64,000 bases of DNA from Solibacillus sp. FSL H8-0538 (GTDB lineage: Bacteria > Bacillota > Bacilli > Bacillales_A > Planococcaceae). Shown piece by piece: positions 6,862-16,880 of the stretch. The notes under the pieces are model-generated. The model saw only the letters and a program-made list of their open reading frames with translations, searched no databases and had not been told where the DNA came from. How positions within the stretch are numbered: position 1 is the first letter of the stretch; each line of letters opens with the position of its first letter. The stretch covers positions 2,223,001-2,287,000 of the forward strand of contig NZ_JBBOPI010000001.1 in NCBI RefSeq assembly GCF_038003525.1. Direction: 5' to 3'. A program made the position numbers and the translations under genes.

Positions 6862-7822
6862 ATTTTTTATTTAAGCCTTTAAACGATTGCTTAATAACTA
6901 AATACGCGTCCATTTCCTCAATGAATTGATACAGCGCTGCCATCGCCAAAAAGGTTTGGTGATTTGTTGGTAGCGGCATCTTTGCAAACTCCAACTTTAC
7001 AATGTTTAGCTTTTCTCTGAAATGACTTGCGGTATTTCCTGAATGAACATGCTTACTCAAATCTTCTAAAAAGTCAGCAACGAGTGGTGCTTGTGCAGTG
7101 ATGACTGGTAAGGCTGTAATTTGTGGCAACACGCGCTCGATAATTTCTAATTGTTTCTCTCGCATATCAAAATACACGTAATACATATTATCTTTTCGCG
7201 TTAAGTGGTTTTGTACATCATTAAAGGCAAGCGCCTTTGCTTTGTTCAATAACTCCATTGCCTCAATTAATTCTTTGCCATCCCACAACGTATCACCGTT
7301 TCTTAAATAGTTAGCAATTTCAGAAAATATTTTACGATAAAGTACCTCGATCTTCTGACGATAATGGACGAGCTCGTGCTGCATATCTGGCATATACATA
7401 TTAACTGCGAGCCCCGTCCCGAAACCAATTGCCATCAATCCTAGCTCATTTTGTAAAAATTCTATAGTAAAGTTTGCCTCTGAGTAAATATGCATCATAA
7501 TAACTGCACTAGATACAAAACCCTCTGCAACCCCTAGCGATACTATTGTTGGAATAAAGAGCACTAGTACGATTCCGAGTACAACCGGATGATAACCGAA
7601 TGTTCCGAAAAATACGAATGCAAGTAGCATACCTACCGTACTAGCAACAACGCGTGTATACACTGCGTGAATAGATTTTCTTTTCGTTGGCTGAATACAA
7701 AGAATTGTTAAAATCCCAGCAGCTGTAAAAAAGTGTAAATCGAAAAATTGTGCGATTGCTATCGCAATGGAAGCACCCAGCGCCGTTTTTAGCGTACGAT
7801 AACCGATTGAAAACTTTTTCAT
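6860..7822 (-). CDS. yqjA: Aromatic-acid-exporter-like membrane protein (DUF939, YqjA)
   Basis: The protein has 320 residues. The N-terminal half contains about five membrane helices (LKTALGASIAIAIAQFF, HAVYTRVVASTVGMLLAFVFF and VVLGIVLVLFIPTIVSLGVA among them). A soluble helical half follows, the layout of FUSC/DUF939 proteins related to aromatic acid exporters. The start is ATG 7822 with GGGAGTGGG upstream; the longer frame begins in a region without a ribosome site. It is the B. subtilis yqjA equivalent by position. The transported substrate is unknown. Confidence 0.8.
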   Translation of the reverse strand: MKKFSIGYRTLKTALGASIAIAIAQFFDLHFFTAAGILTILCIQPTKRKSIHAVYTRVVASTVGMLLAFVFFGTFGYHPVVLGIVLVLFIPTIVSLGVAEGFVSSAVIMMHIYSEANFTIEFLQNELGLMAIGFGTGLAVNMYMPDMQHELVHYRQKIEVLYRKIFSEIANYLRNGDTLWDGKELIEAMELLNKAKALAFNDVQNHLTRKDNMYYVYFDMREKQLEIIERVLPQITALPVITAQAPLVADFLEDLSKHVHSGNTASHFREKLNIVKLEFAKMPLPTNHQTFLAMAALYQFIEEMDAYLVIKQSFKGLNKK

Positions 7823-7868
7823 ATCGGGCCCACTCCCTTTATGTATTAGGAAGTGCAAGTCCCTAGTT

Positions 7869-7926
7869 AATTAGAACGACATAACTCACACAAAATAGGG
7901 TGAGTTGATGTCCTTACCCACTAACT
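7869..7926 (+). repeat. Family A interspersed repeat, copy A3 (hairpin 1 only)
   Basis: TTAGAACGACATAACTCAC and AGGGTGAGTTGATGTCC pair. Relative to other copies the stem carries CTCAC/GTGAG in place of CTCGC/GCGAG, a compensatory change. Hairpin 2 is absent: the sequence goes straight to TTACCCACTAA. Confidence 0.8.
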
Positions 7927-7953
7927 AAAGACTAACACGTTAAAACTACCTGA

Positions 7954-8394
7954 CTATACTTCTTCGCAGTATTCTTCGAAGTTTCCTTGTAGATTTGTTA
8001 CAACAGACATTGGATCATGTCCTTCAATTTCATAACGTCCTACTTCCCCTACTACTTTACCATCCTTTAATAATATAAATGACGGAGAAGATGGTAAATG
8101 GTCTTCACCAAATAGGTAGCGAGCTGCTGCAGTCGCTTCTTTATCTTGACCTGCAAATACAGTTACTAAGTAATCTGGACGTTTGTCATAGTGAACAGAT
8201 TGTGCTGCTGCTGGACGAGCTATGCCGCCTGCGCAACCACATACAGAGTTCACCATTACTAAAGTAGTGCCCTTACGTTCAAAAGCGGCTTCAACGTCTT
8301 CAACTGTGCGAAGTTGTTCATAACCTGCAGCTTCCATTTCAGCACGAGCAGTTGTTGTAATTTGTTGCATAAATAAATCATAGTCCATATTCAT
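7954..8394 (-). CDS. brxB: Bacilliredoxin BrxB (YqiW)
   Basis: The protein has 146 residues and is a thioredoxin-fold member of the DUF1094/BrxA-BrxB family. These remove bacillithiol from S-bacillithiolated proteins in the cytoplasm. The characteristic CGC active site is present (residues 52-54, NSVCGCAGG), followed by ARPAA and the cis-proline region [11 protein letters not shown]. The start is ATG 8394 with GAAAGGAG upstream; the longer frame is rejected on that basis. Its place next to meaB and yqjA matches yqiW of B. subtilis. Confidence 0.92.
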   Translation of the reverse strand: MNMDYDLFMQQITTTARAEMEAAGYEQLRTVEDVEAAFERKGTTLVMVNSVCGCAGGIARPAAAQSVHYDKRPDYLVTVFAGQDKEATAAARYLFGEDHLPSSPSFILLKDGKVVGEVGRYEIEGHDPMSVVTNLQGNFEEYCEEV

Positions 8395-8492
8395 AAGCGT
8401 TTTCGCTCCTTTCAAAGTACCATTTTATCATAGCAGGACAAGTGTAGAACTGCAAAGAACAGTTACGCTAAAAATCTGTTTTTTGTTACCAC

Positions 8493-9584
8493 TTATGCTT
8501 GTCCGTCAGTAAATAATTCATTGACACCTTGCGTTACAGTTAAGCGCCCCTGTAGAATGGCCTCTTCAAGGGAACGTACTTGTAATTTTCGCGTTGAGTT
8601 TTGATAAAACGAATCTATTAAATGATCCGTTATCATTGAATGGAACCAATCACGCGTTTGCTCTAGGCGACGGGTTTCCCAGTAGCCCGTTGATTTCGTA
8701 GTTTGTTCAAAATCGCCAATCATTTCCCATGCTTTGTCTAAGCCCACCTTTTCAAGTGAAGAGACGGAAATCGACGTACTCATCCAGCCTGGGGTTGCCG
8801 GCTGAAGGAAATGAAGAATTTGCTTGTATTCCTGCATCGTTCTACGTGCGATCCGAATGTTATCACCGTCAGCTTTGTGTACAATAATGCCGTCTGCAAG
8901 CTCCATAATGCCTTTTTTCATACCTTGTAGCTCGTCTCCTGCTCCCGTCAATACAAGTAATAGGAAGAAATCAACCATGCCGCGCACATATGTTTCACTT
9001 TGGCCAACGCCGACTGTTTCAACTAAAATAACATCATAGCCAGCCGCCTCACAGAGAAGCATTGTTTCTCGCGTTTTTTTATGCACCCCGCCAAGTGTAC
9101 CTGCACTAGGGGATGGACGAACGAAAGCATTCGGTTGCCGAACAAGCTCTTCCATACGCGTTTTATCCCCTAAAATACTGCCACCAGATAACGAGGAACT
9201 TGGATCAATGGCAAGCACCGCAACCTTTTTACCTAATGCACATAGCATTGTGCCAAATGCTTCAATAAATGAGCTTTTACCTGCACCGGGTACACCTGTA
9301 ATGCCTATTCTTACACTATTTCCCGCAAAGGGGAGTAGCTCTTGTAGTAATTTTTGCGCTTGTTCCTTATGATCTGCGTTCGAGCTTTCGATGAGCGTAA
9401 TTGCTTTTGCAAGTGAAGTACGCTCACCTGCGCGTACTTCACTTGCTAGACTTGGGATATCAAGCTGATGTTGCTTTTTTTTACGAAACTTCTTTGGTGT
9501 TGTGTAGCTCATACCATCATGACCACCCTTTACGCCATCCATCACATATAAAGCACTCTCTTCCATCCCTTTTTTTTCACGCAT
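8493..9584 (-). CDS. meaB: Methylmalonyl-CoA mutase-associated GTPase MeaB
   Basis: The protein has 363 residues and is a G3E-family P-loop GTPase that protects and reloads methylmalonyl-CoA mutase with adenosylcobalamin. The Walker A GVPGAGKSS lies near residue 98, followed by AIDPSSSLSGGSILGDKTRM, VETVGVGQSE (switch region), and HKADGDN for guanine recognition. Its start overlaps the mutB stop by one base (TAATG). The first 60 residues form a longer, Lys-rich lead than in most MeaB proteins, so a later start cannot be excluded. Confidence 0.92.
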   Translation of the reverse strand: MREKKGMEESALYVMDGVKGGHDGMSYTTPKKFRKKKQHQLDIPSLASEVRAGERTSLAKAITLIESSNADHKEQAQKLLQELLPFAGNSVRIGITGVPGAGKSSFIEAFGTMLCALGKKVAVLAIDPSSSLSGGSILGDKTRMEELVRQPNAFVRPSPSAGTLGGVHKKTRETMLLCEAAGYDVILVETVGVGQSETYVRGMVDFFLLLVLTGAGDELQGMKKGIMELADGIIVHKADGDNIRIARRTMQEYKQILHFLQPATPGWMSTSISVSSLEKVGLDKAWEMIGDFEQTTKSTGYWETRRLEQTRDWFHSMITDHLIDSFYQNSTRKLQVRSLEEAILQGRLTVTQGVNELFTDGQA

Positions 9585-11734
9585 TACTCAGCCACTTCCT
9601 CATAGCCTAAACGTTTATAAATTTCTTCGATAATTTTTTGAGCGGATACAGGAATTACTGTCCCTGGTCCAAAGATTGCTACTGCACCGGCTTCGTATAA
9701 GAAGTCATAGTCCTGTGCTGGAATTACTCCACCACAAATAACGATAATGTCTTCACGACCAAGTTTTTTCAGCTCAGCTAACAATTCCGGTACTAACGTT
9801 TTATGACCTGCTGCAAGTGAAGATACGCCCACACAGTGAACGTCATTTTCATTGGCCATTTGCGCTGTTTCCTCAGGCGTCATGAATAACGGTGAAATAT
9901 CTACGTCAAAGCCAAGGTCCGCATAACCTGTTGCGACCACTTTGGCTCCACGGTCATGACCGTCTTGCCCCATTTTCGCTACTAAAATACGTGGGCGACG
10001 TCCTTCGTTTGCTTCAAATTCTTCCGTCATTTGTTTTACTTCTGAAATTGCTTCGTCATCAGAAAAGTTCGCAGAGTAAACACCAGAAATTGAACGAATG
10101 ATCGCTTTATGACGTCCTGATACGGCCTCGATTGCATCCGAAATTTCACCAAGTGAAGCGCGTGCACGGGCAGCATCAACTGCTACAGCAAGTAAGTTTT
10201 CTTCGCCGTCCTGTGCTGCCTTTGTTAAACGAGCAAGATGCTTTTGCACTTCTGCTTCGTCACGGCTTGCTTTCATCGCTTCTAGGCGCTCAATTTGCTG
10301 TACGCGAACTAAAGCATTATCAATATCTAAAATATCAATTGGCTCTTCTTCCGCTAAACGGTATTTGTTTACGCCGACAATCGTTTCTGTTTTCGAGTCA
10401 ATTTTTGCTTGTCGTTTCGCTGAAGCTTCTTCAACTTTCATTTTCGGCAATCCAGTTTCAATCGCTTTTGCCATACCACCAAGCTCTTCGATTTCTTCGA
10501 TTAATGCCCATGCCTTATCCGTTAGCTCTTGCGTTAATTTTTCAACGTAGTAGGAGCCGCCCCATGGATCGATTACTTTCGTCATACCTGTTTCTTCTTG
10601 TAAAAACAGCTGGGTATTACGGGCAATACGCGCGGAGAAATCAGTTGGTAATGCGATGGCTTCATCCAATGCGTTTGTATGAAGCGATTGAGTATGGCCC
10701 ATTGCCGCTGCATTCGCTTCGATTAATGTACGAGTCACATTATTGAACGGGTCCTGTTCTGTTAAAGACCAGCCAGACGTTTGTGAGTGTGTACGTAATG
10801 CTAATGTTTTAGCGTTTTTCGGGTTGAACGTAGACATCATTTGAGCCCAAATACGACGCGCTGCACGCATTTTTGCGACTTCCATGTAATAGTTCATACC
10901 AATTGCCCAAAAGAACGATAGTCGAGGTGCAAAGGCATCAATATCAATACCTGCTTTTAATCCTGTACGCACGTATTCAAGCCCATCTGCAAGTGTGTAG
11001 GCCAGCTCAATATCATTCGTTGCACCCGCTTCTTGAATATGGTAACCCGAAATCGAAATCGAGTTGAATTTTGGCATGAATTTCGCTGTATATTCGAAAA
11101 TATCCGCGATAATTTTCATCGACATTGCCGGTGGGTAAATGTATGTATTACGCACCATATATTCTTTTAAAATATCGTTTTGAATTGTTCCAGCAAGCTT
11201 GTCTGGTGTTACCCCTTGCTCTTCCGCTGCAACAATATAGAAAGCTAAAATCGGTAGTACGGCACCGTTCATTGTCATCGATACTGACATTTGGTCTAGT
11301 GGAATACCGTCAAATAAAATTTTCATATCTTCAATTGAGTCAATGGCAACACCAGCTTTCCCAACATCCCCTGTTACCCGTGGGTGATCTGAGTCATAGC
11401 CGCGGTGAGTTGCAAGGTCAAACGCTACAGAAAGCCCTTTTTGACCCATTGCTAAGTTACGACGGTAGAAGGCATTTGATTCTTCTGCTGTGGAGAAACC
11501 CGCGTATTGACGAACAGTCCAAGGACGTGCCACATACATCGTTGGGTATGGTCCGCGTGTATTTGGTGCGATACCAGCAACATCTTGAATATGTTTTACA
11601 TCTTGAATATCTTCTTGTGTATACACCGATTTGACTTCGATGCCTTCATTTGTCATGAAAGTACTAGTTGAAGTAATTGATTCCGCTTTTAATACGTCTT
11701 CAATGACAACTGATTCGAAATTTGCTTTACTCAT
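9584..11734 (-). CDS. mutB: Methylmalonyl-CoA mutase, large (catalytic) subunit
   Basis: The protein has 716 residues. An N-terminal TIM barrel binds the CoA substrate ([40 protein letters not shown]). A C-terminal flavodoxin-like domain binds B12, with the lower-ligand motif DGHDRG near residue 590 and later SSLAAGH and VICGGVIP. It converts (R)-methylmalonyl-CoA to succinyl-CoA with adenosylcobalamin. It overlaps mutA by 4 nt (ATGA) and meaB by 1 nt, forming one operon mutA-mutB-meaB. Confidence 0.96.
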   Translation of the reverse strand: MSKANFESVVIEDVLKAESITSTSTFMTNEGIEVKSVYTQEDIQDVKHIQDVAGIAPNTRGPYPTMYVARPWTVRQYAGFSTAEESNAFYRRNLAMGQKGLSVAFDLATHRGYDSDHPRVTGDVGKAGVAIDSIEDMKILFDGIPLDQMSVSMTMNGAVLPILAFYIVAAEEQGVTPDKLAGTIQNDILKEYMVRNTYIYPPAMSMKIIADIFEYTAKFMPKFNSISISGYHIQEAGATNDIELAYTLADGLEYVRTGLKAGIDIDAFAPRLSFFWAIGMNYYMEVAKMRAARRIWAQMMSTFNPKNAKTLALRTHSQTSGWSLTEQDPFNNVTRTLIEANAAAMGHTQSLHTNALDEAIALPTDFSARIARNTQLFLQEETGMTKVIDPWGGSYYVEKLTQELTDKAWALIEEIEELGGMAKAIETGLPKMKVEEASAKRQAKIDSKTETIVGVNKYRLAEEEPIDILDIDNALVRVQQIERLEAMKASRDEAEVQKHLARLTKAAQDGEENLLAVAVDAARARASLGEISDAIEAVSGRHKAIIRSISGVYSANFSDDEAISEVKQMTEEFEANEGRRPRILVAKMGQDGHDRGAKVVATGYADLGFDVDISPLFMTPEETAQMANENDVHCVGVSSLAAGHKTLVPELLAELKKLGREDIIVICGGVIPAQDYDFLYEAGAVAIFGPGTVIPVSAQKIIEEIYKRLGYEEVAE

Positions 11735-13422
11735 CGTTGTACCTCCTTCATGCTCGCCGTTACAGAGTTTAGTTTTTCAATGATGTTCTGACCTGCAAAT
11801 ATGAAGCCATTTAAACCATTTTCTGTCCACTCTACGTGCTCTTCTTTATATTTACCAGCTGCATCAAGTACAACACTAGTGCGTTTTCCATCAAGTAAAG
11901 CTGGAATCAACGCTTTCGTATCATCATCTGTTGCCGCTACAACAACATAGTCATAATTCGAGCTATTTAACCAAGCTTTCGCTTCAGCAATCGATTTGAA
12001 CGCTTCTGATTGATCTGCTACAACGCCTGCTGTTGCAAAGAAGCCTGCAACAAAATCTGCACGAGGCTTGAAGTTTTTCAATTCGCCGTAAGTAAGGATT
12101 GCAATTTTAGCATTTGCTTGTGCAAAATTACGACGCAAGTTTTCAAAAGGAATAGCTAATCGTTGGACATCTGCAAATTGTGCGTTTTCTTCTGCTGGAA
12201 GCTCGTCCATTGAGTTTGCATAAATATTCGTACCAATTAGAGAATGCTTACGAGTTTCTACCGCTTTAATGCGAGTAGCATATACTTCTGCAATTTGCGT
12301 ATCTAACGCTGTATAAGCATCAATGCCGCCTGCTTGCTCAATTTCTAAAAATAATGCCCATGCTTCCTTCACAAAATCTGCCGTTAATGATTCGATGAAG
12401 TAAGAGCCGCCTGATGGATCCAGTACGTTTAATACTTGTGACTCTTCTTTTGTCACTAGTAATACGTTACGGGCAATACGAACTGATTGCTCTGTCGATT
12501 TTGTTAATACGTCATGCGGATGAACTGTTAGCACATCTGCACCGCCAATTGCTGCAGCGAATGCTTCATTGCCAGCGCGCAGTAGGTTTACGTATACATC
12601 AAGTTTTGAAAAGCTGCGGACAGATGTTTCTGCCACAACTGGGACAGCGCTTGCTTCATTGCCGAATGCTGAAGCAAAAGCTTTCCATAATACTTTAAAT
12701 GCACGAATTTTTGCAATTTCAGTAAAGAATTGTGTATCAATAGCAAAGTTTACGAAAAATTTCGAAGTAAATGCTTCAAATCTTTCTTCCTCATTTGCAA
12801 ACTTGCTCGCCTCCGCTAATGCAATGGCTAATTCTTGTACCGCATTGGCACCTTTATTATGATAAGGAACTGTATTGGCTGCGTATGTGCGGACGTTGGG
12901 ATAGTCCGTAAGTACGATTGTTTCGGGCGCTAGAATAAATCCTTCAACAGCTGAACGTTTTGCTGCTTCGATTTGATTAAATACTGCTAACACTGGGTCA
13001 TTTGCATTTTGCACGATTAACTTAAACGAATATTCAGTCAAATAATCTGCTAACTTGCCGACAATTTCACCATCCCATGCAAATGGAACACGGCTATCAA
13101 TAGTCAAAACTTCATTGCCACGCGCTAGGCTCTCTTCCAGATTTGCGATAAATGCATCAGCCGTTTCCCCAATAATTTGCTGTGCTACCTCGAAATCAGA
13201 CACCTTAGCTAATGTACGAATTGTTGAGACTTGCTTCTCCAACTCTTTGCCTAATTTTTCTACAAGCGTTGCCTGCGTATACAGTGGTTCAAGAGTTACG
13301 TTTTCAATCGTCTTCGTAAATAATGATTCAAAAGGTTTCCCCTTTAATGCTTTTACTGCCTGCTCTTGCCATTGCTCATAACTAGCTGCCTGAAATTCAA
13401 TCTCTTTCATGTTAGTTGACAT
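11731..13422 (-). CDS. mutA: Methylmalonyl-CoA mutase, small subunit
   Basis: The protein has 563 residues and is a diverged paralogue of MutB that pairs with it but is not itself catalytic. The barrel half shows related segments ([22 protein letters not shown]). The C-terminal half keeps the fold, but the B12 DGHDRG motif is replaced by unrelated sequence ([15 protein letters not shown]), as expected for small subunits. A GGGGGG-containing stretch lies about 18 nt before the ATG, farther than usual, so translation may start weakly or at an alternative site. It is first gene of the mut operon; the bkdB terminator lies just upstream. Confidence 0.92.
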   Translation of the reverse strand: MSTNMKEIEFQAASYEQWQEQAVKALKGKPFESLFTKTIENVTLEPLYTQATLVEKLGKELEKQVSTIRTLAKVSDFEVAQQIIGETADAFIANLEESLARGNEVLTIDSRVPFAWDGEIVGKLADYLTEYSFKLIVQNANDPVLAVFNQIEAAKRSAVEGFILAPETIVLTDYPNVRTYAANTVPYHNKGANAVQELAIALAEASKFANEEERFEAFTSKFFVNFAIDTQFFTEIAKIRAFKVLWKAFASAFGNEASAVPVVAETSVRSFSKLDVYVNLLRAGNEAFAAAIGGADVLTVHPHDVLTKSTEQSVRIARNVLLVTKEESQVLNVLDPSGGSYFIESLTADFVKEAWALFLEIEQAGGIDAYTALDTQIAEVYATRIKAVETRKHSLIGTNIYANSMDELPAEENAQFADVQRLAIPFENLRRNFAQANAKIAILTYGELKNFKPRADFVAGFFATAGVVADQSEAFKSIAEAKAWLNSSNYDYVVVAATDDDTKALIPALLDGKRTSVVLDAAGKYKEEHVEWTENGLNGFIFAGQNIIEKLNSVTASMKEVQR

Positions 13423-13506
13423 ATGGACGCTAACTAGCTTCCCCCCTCGCTATATTCTAAATATTATTTTACATGAGAAAGTTCAGACAATAAAGAAAAA
13501 AAATGA

Positions 13507-13532
13507 AGGAAGCCTTTATTTATAGGCTTCCT
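13507..13532 (-). terminator. Terminator of the bkd operon
   Basis: The arms AGGAAGCCT and AGGCTTCCT pair. On the minus strand a T-rich run follows (A-run at 13490-13503 on the plus strand). It separates bkdB from mutA. Confidence 0.85.
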
Positions 13533-13541
13533 GGGGATATT

Positions 13542-14843
13542 TCAGTAGACTGACATCGTCTTTTTATTGACATTTTCGAGTATTTCCTTTACGCGATTAA
13601 GGAATTTACCGCAAATTAGCCCATCCAAAACTCGGTGATCTAATGACAAACATAAATTAACAATATGCCTTGGAGCGATCATATTCCCTTGTATTAGCAC
13701 AGGTTTTTTAACAATTTTTTCCACTTGCAAAATAGCAGCTTGCGGATAATTAATAATTCCCATTGACTGAATGGAACCAAAAGACCCTGTATTATTCACG
13801 GTAAATGTGCCTCCTTGCATATGCTCCTGTTTTAATTTTCCATTTCGTACGAGCTGCGAAAGGTCAAAAATGTCTTTTGCGACACCTTTTATCGATTTTT
13901 CATCGACCTGCTTTATAACAGGAACGAACAAAGCATCTTCCGTTGCAACGGCAATGGATAAATTAATGTCCTTTTTCTGGATGATTTTTTCTCCAGCCCA
14001 CATCGAATTCATCATGGGATACTCTTTTAAAGCTTGTGCAACAGCCTTCACAAAGAATGCAAAATACGTCAGATTATAGCCTTCGCGTTGCTTAAACTCG
14101 CCCTTAATGCTATCCCGGTATTCCACAAGCTCCGTCACATCTACCTCGATCATCATCCAAGCATGCGGTACTTCAAGTGTACTACGTAACATATTATTGG
14201 CAATTGCACGACGTACTGGCGTTACAGGAATTTCTATGTCCCCTGATACTGTAGCATGTTTTTCTAGTTCTTTCATTGGCATTTGTATATGATGTTGTGG
14301 TGCATGCTGCTCGGATTTAGACTCTAATTTTGGTACACCGGAAGCAATAACTGCCTGAACGTCTTTACGCGTAATCCGTCCTTCCATGCCCGAACCTTCA
14401 ACAAGTGCTAAATCTATGTCATGCTCTGCTGCTAACGCTAACACGGCTGGAGAATAGCGTGCAGGTGCTTTTGGTGTCTGCGGTTCATTGCCCTGCTTAG
14501 GCGATGACTTCGTCTCAAGTGGCTTATGCACTCCTGCATTCAAAATTGCTGAACTAATATTCGACTTCTTTTCTTCAGGCGGTAGTGGTAGTTCTGTAGG
14601 GCCTTCCAATTCAATCGTGCAAACGACAGCGCCGACTGGTAGTTTCTCCCCTTCTCTTGCAACTAATTGTTTAATTGTACCCGAAAAAGATGAGGGTACT
14701 TCTGCATTCACTTTATCAGTATTGACTTCCGCAATCGGATCGTATTTATTTACACGATCTCCTACTTGAACGAGCCATCGTTCAATCGTGCCTTCTGTTA
14801 CACTTTCACCAAGCTGCGGCATTAAAATATTCTGAACAGCCAT
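13542..14843 (-). CDS. bkdB: Branched-chain 2-oxoacid dehydrogenase E2 (dihydrolipoyl acyltransferase)
   Basis: The protein has 433 residues. It has an N-terminal lipoyl domain with the lipoyl lysine in VNTDKVNAEVPS (about residue 44) and a peripheral subunit-binding domain (YSPAVLALAAEHDIDL). The C-terminal acyltransferase domain has the catalytic HRVLDG near the end. It passes the branched acyl group from E1 to CoA. Two adjacent ATGs are possible; I chose the second (14843), which gives better spacing from AAAGGAG and matches the family N-terminus MA-x-x-x-x-MPQLGES. It is the last gene of the bkd operon. Confidence 0.95.
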   Translation of the reverse strand: MAVQNILMPQLGESVTEGTIERWLVQVGDRVNKYDPIAEVNTDKVNAEVPSSFSGTIKQLVAREGEKLPVGAVVCTIELEGPTELPLPPEEKKSNISSAILNAGVHKPLETKSSPKQGNEPQTPKAPARYSPAVLALAAEHDIDLALVEGSGMEGRITRKDVQAVIASGVPKLESKSEQHAPQHHIQMPMKELEKHATVSGDIEIPVTPVRRAIANNMLRSTLEVPHAWMMIEVDVTELVEYRDSIKGEFKQREGYNLTYFAFFVKAVAQALKEYPMMNSMWAGEKIIQKKDINLSIAVATEDALFVPVIKQVDEKSIKGVAKDIFDLSQLVRNGKLKQEHMQGGTFTVNNTGSFGSIQSMGIINYPQAAILQVEKIVKKPVLIQGNMIAPRHIVNLCLSLDHRVLDGLICGKFLNRVKEILENVNKKTMSVY

Positions 14844-14860
14844 CATCAGCTCTCCTTTCT

Positions 14861-15844
14861 TTAAAACGCCGCAAGCTCACGCATTGCTCGTTCTACTTTT
14901 TCAGGATTAATCATGAAATACTTCTCCATTGTTGGTGCATACGGCATGGCCGGTACATCAGGGCCCGCTAAACGTTTAATTGGGGCATCGAGTTCAAATA
15001 AACAGTGCTCTGCAATAATTGCCGCAACTTCACTCATAATACTTCCTTCTTTATTGTCTTCTGTTACGAGTAGAACTTTCCCAGTTCTACTGGCCGCTTC
15101 AATAATTGACTCCTGATCAAGCGGATAAACCGTACGAAGATCTAGTATATGCACCTCAATGCCGTCTGCCGCTAAACGTTCTGCAGCTTGCATCGCAAAA
15201 TGGACAGCTAAACCGTACGAAATGACCGTTATATCATCACCTTCGCGCTTTACAGCGGCCTTGCCAATCGGAACAGTATAATCCTCTACTGGTACCTCCC
15301 CTTTAATTAACCGGTAAGCTCGCTTGTGCTCAAAAAATAGCACAGGGTCTTCATTACGAATGGCCGCTTTTAGCAAACCTTTTGCATCATATGGAGTAGA
15401 AGGGATGACAATCTTTAAACCCGGTGTCCCTGCAAACATTGCTTCTACTGACTGTGAGTGATAGAGCGCTCCGTGAATACCACCTCCAAAAGGAGCACGC
15501 ACAACCAGTGGACAAGACCAGTCATTATTCGAACGATAACGGATTTTCGCTGCCTCTGATACAATTTGGTTTACCGCAGGCATAATAAAGTCTGCAAATT
15601 GCATTTCTGCAATCGGACGCATGCCGTACATCGCAGCACCAATTGCTACACCCGCAATTGCACTTTCAGCAAGCGGTGTATCGAGCACTCGGTATTCGCC
15701 GAACTGATCATATAAGCCCGCCGTCGCCTTAAATACACCGCCCTTACGTCCAACATCCTCACCTAAAATGAAAACGCGTTCGTCACGTTCCATCTCTTCT
15801 CTCATCGCTAGATTGATTGCATCAATATAAGACATGACCGCCAT
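14861..15844 (-). CDS. bkdAB: Branched-chain 2-oxoacid dehydrogenase E1 beta
   Basis: The protein has 327 residues, the usual length. It is the transketolase-like pyrimidine-binding and C-terminal half of E1. Segments seen include VFILGEDVGRKGGVFKAT, PIAEMQFADFIMPAVNQI and IHGALYHSQSVEA. With BkdAA it decarboxylates the keto-acids of Val, Leu and Ile using thiamine diphosphate. Its ATG overlaps the bkdAA stop by one base. In this lifestyle the products prime branched-chain membrane fatty acids or are degraded to propionyl-CoA (established for Bacillales). Confidence 0.95.
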   Translation of the reverse strand: MAVMSYIDAINLAMREEMERDERVFILGEDVGRKGGVFKATAGLYDQFGEYRVLDTPLAESAIAGVAIGAAMYGMRPIAEMQFADFIMPAVNQIVSEAAKIRYRSNNDWSCPLVVRAPFGGGIHGALYHSQSVEAMFAGTPGLKIVIPSTPYDAKGLLKAAIRNEDPVLFFEHKRAYRLIKGEVPVEDYTVPIGKAAVKREGDDITVISYGLAVHFAMQAAERLAADGIEVHILDLRTVYPLDQESIIEAASRTGKVLLVTEDNKEGSIMSEVAAIIAEHCLFELDAPIKRLAGPDVPAMPYAPTMEKYFMINPEKVERAMRELAAF

Positions 15845-16854
15845 TACTCATCGCCTCCTTCTGCATACACAAATTTGAGTGCATGATCTGGCTCTGCATA
15901 CGGCGCCGCTTCTGCATAATCTGTTGCTTCATTGACAATATGTGCCATTTTTTCATTAATCAGCTCAAGCTCTTCGTCAGTCACAACACCCATTTCTTTT
16001 AAATAATTCTCAAATAGTAAAATGGGATCTTTCGCACGGCCTTCAGCAATATCTTCTGCTGTACGATACTGACGATCATCATCATCGGATGAATGAGCCG
16101 TTAAACGAAAAGTAACCGTTTCGATTAAACTAGGGCCTTCCCCGCGCCTTGCACGTTCTGCCGCTTCCTTAACAACTTTATATACTTCTAGCGGATTTTT
16201 GCCGTCCACTGTTACGCCTGGCATGCCGTAGCCAATCCCGCGGTCAGATACTTTCGCACAACCTAGCTGACGCTCTACCGGTACTGAAATGGCGTACTGG
16301 TTATTTTCCACCATAATAATAACGGGTAATTTATGCACACCTGCAAAGTTGGCTCCCTCATGAAAATCACCTTGATTCGACGAGCCTTCTCCAAGTGTCA
16401 CAAACGTAATAAAGTCCTTTTGCTGTAAACGCCCTGCTAACGCCACACCAACTGCATGTGGTACCTGCGTCGTTACCGGAGAAGAGCCAGTTAAAATCCG
16501 GTTTTTCTTTTGACCAAAGTGCCCAGGCATTTGACGACCACCTGAGTTGGGATCTTCGGCTTTCGCAAAGGCTGATAACATTAAATCTTTAGCCGTCATC
16601 CCAAAGTGTAGAACAATTCCTATATCGCGGTAATAAGGGGCAATATAGTCCTTCGTAGAATCGAGCGCAAATGCGGCACCAACTTGAGCCGCCTCCTGTC
16701 CCTGACACGAAATAACAAATGGTATTTTCCCAGCACGATTAAGAAGCCACATGCGCTCGTCAATCCGGCGGGCAAGTAGCATCGTTTCATACATTTTTAT
16801 TACATCTTCATTTTTTAAGCCAAGTTCTTCATGTTTTAAAATTGCTTCTGTCAT
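15844..16854 (-). CDS. bkdAA: Branched-chain 2-oxoacid dehydrogenase E1 alpha
   Basis: The protein has 336 residues. The thiamine diphosphate-binding core is visible with GEGSSNQGDFHEGANFAG...VENNQYAIS, and the phosphorylation-loop-like HSSDDDDRQYR. The N-terminal substrate region has RRIDERMWLLNRAGKIPF. The start is ATG 16854, with AAGGGGATG about 8 nt upstream; an upstream in-frame ATG overlaps the lpdV end region and lacks a site. It sits between lpdV and bkdAB in the standard order. Confidence 0.94.
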   Translation of the reverse strand: MTEAILKHEELGLKNEDVIKMYETMLLARRIDERMWLLNRAGKIPFVISCQGQEAAQVGAAFALDSTKDYIAPYYRDIGIVLHFGMTAKDLMLSAFAKAEDPNSGGRQMPGHFGQKKNRILTGSSPVTTQVPHAVGVALAGRLQQKDFITFVTLGEGSSNQGDFHEGANFAGVHKLPVIIMVENNQYAISVPVERQLGCAKVSDRGIGYGMPGVTVDGKNPLEVYKVVKEAAERARRGEGPSLIETVTFRLTAHSSDDDDRQYRTAEDIAEGRAKDPILLFENYLKEMGVVTDEELELINEKMAHIVNEATDYAEAAPYAEPDHALKFVYAEGGDE

Positions 16855-16880
16855 ACGAACATCCCCTTTCGTATAGTGCA

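Noticed and set aside
10132-10746. 204-codon plus-strand frame inside mutB, and many similar frames in other genes
   Set aside because: They lie opposite strongly conserved enzymes, have no ribosome sites, and have compositions typical of antisense reading.
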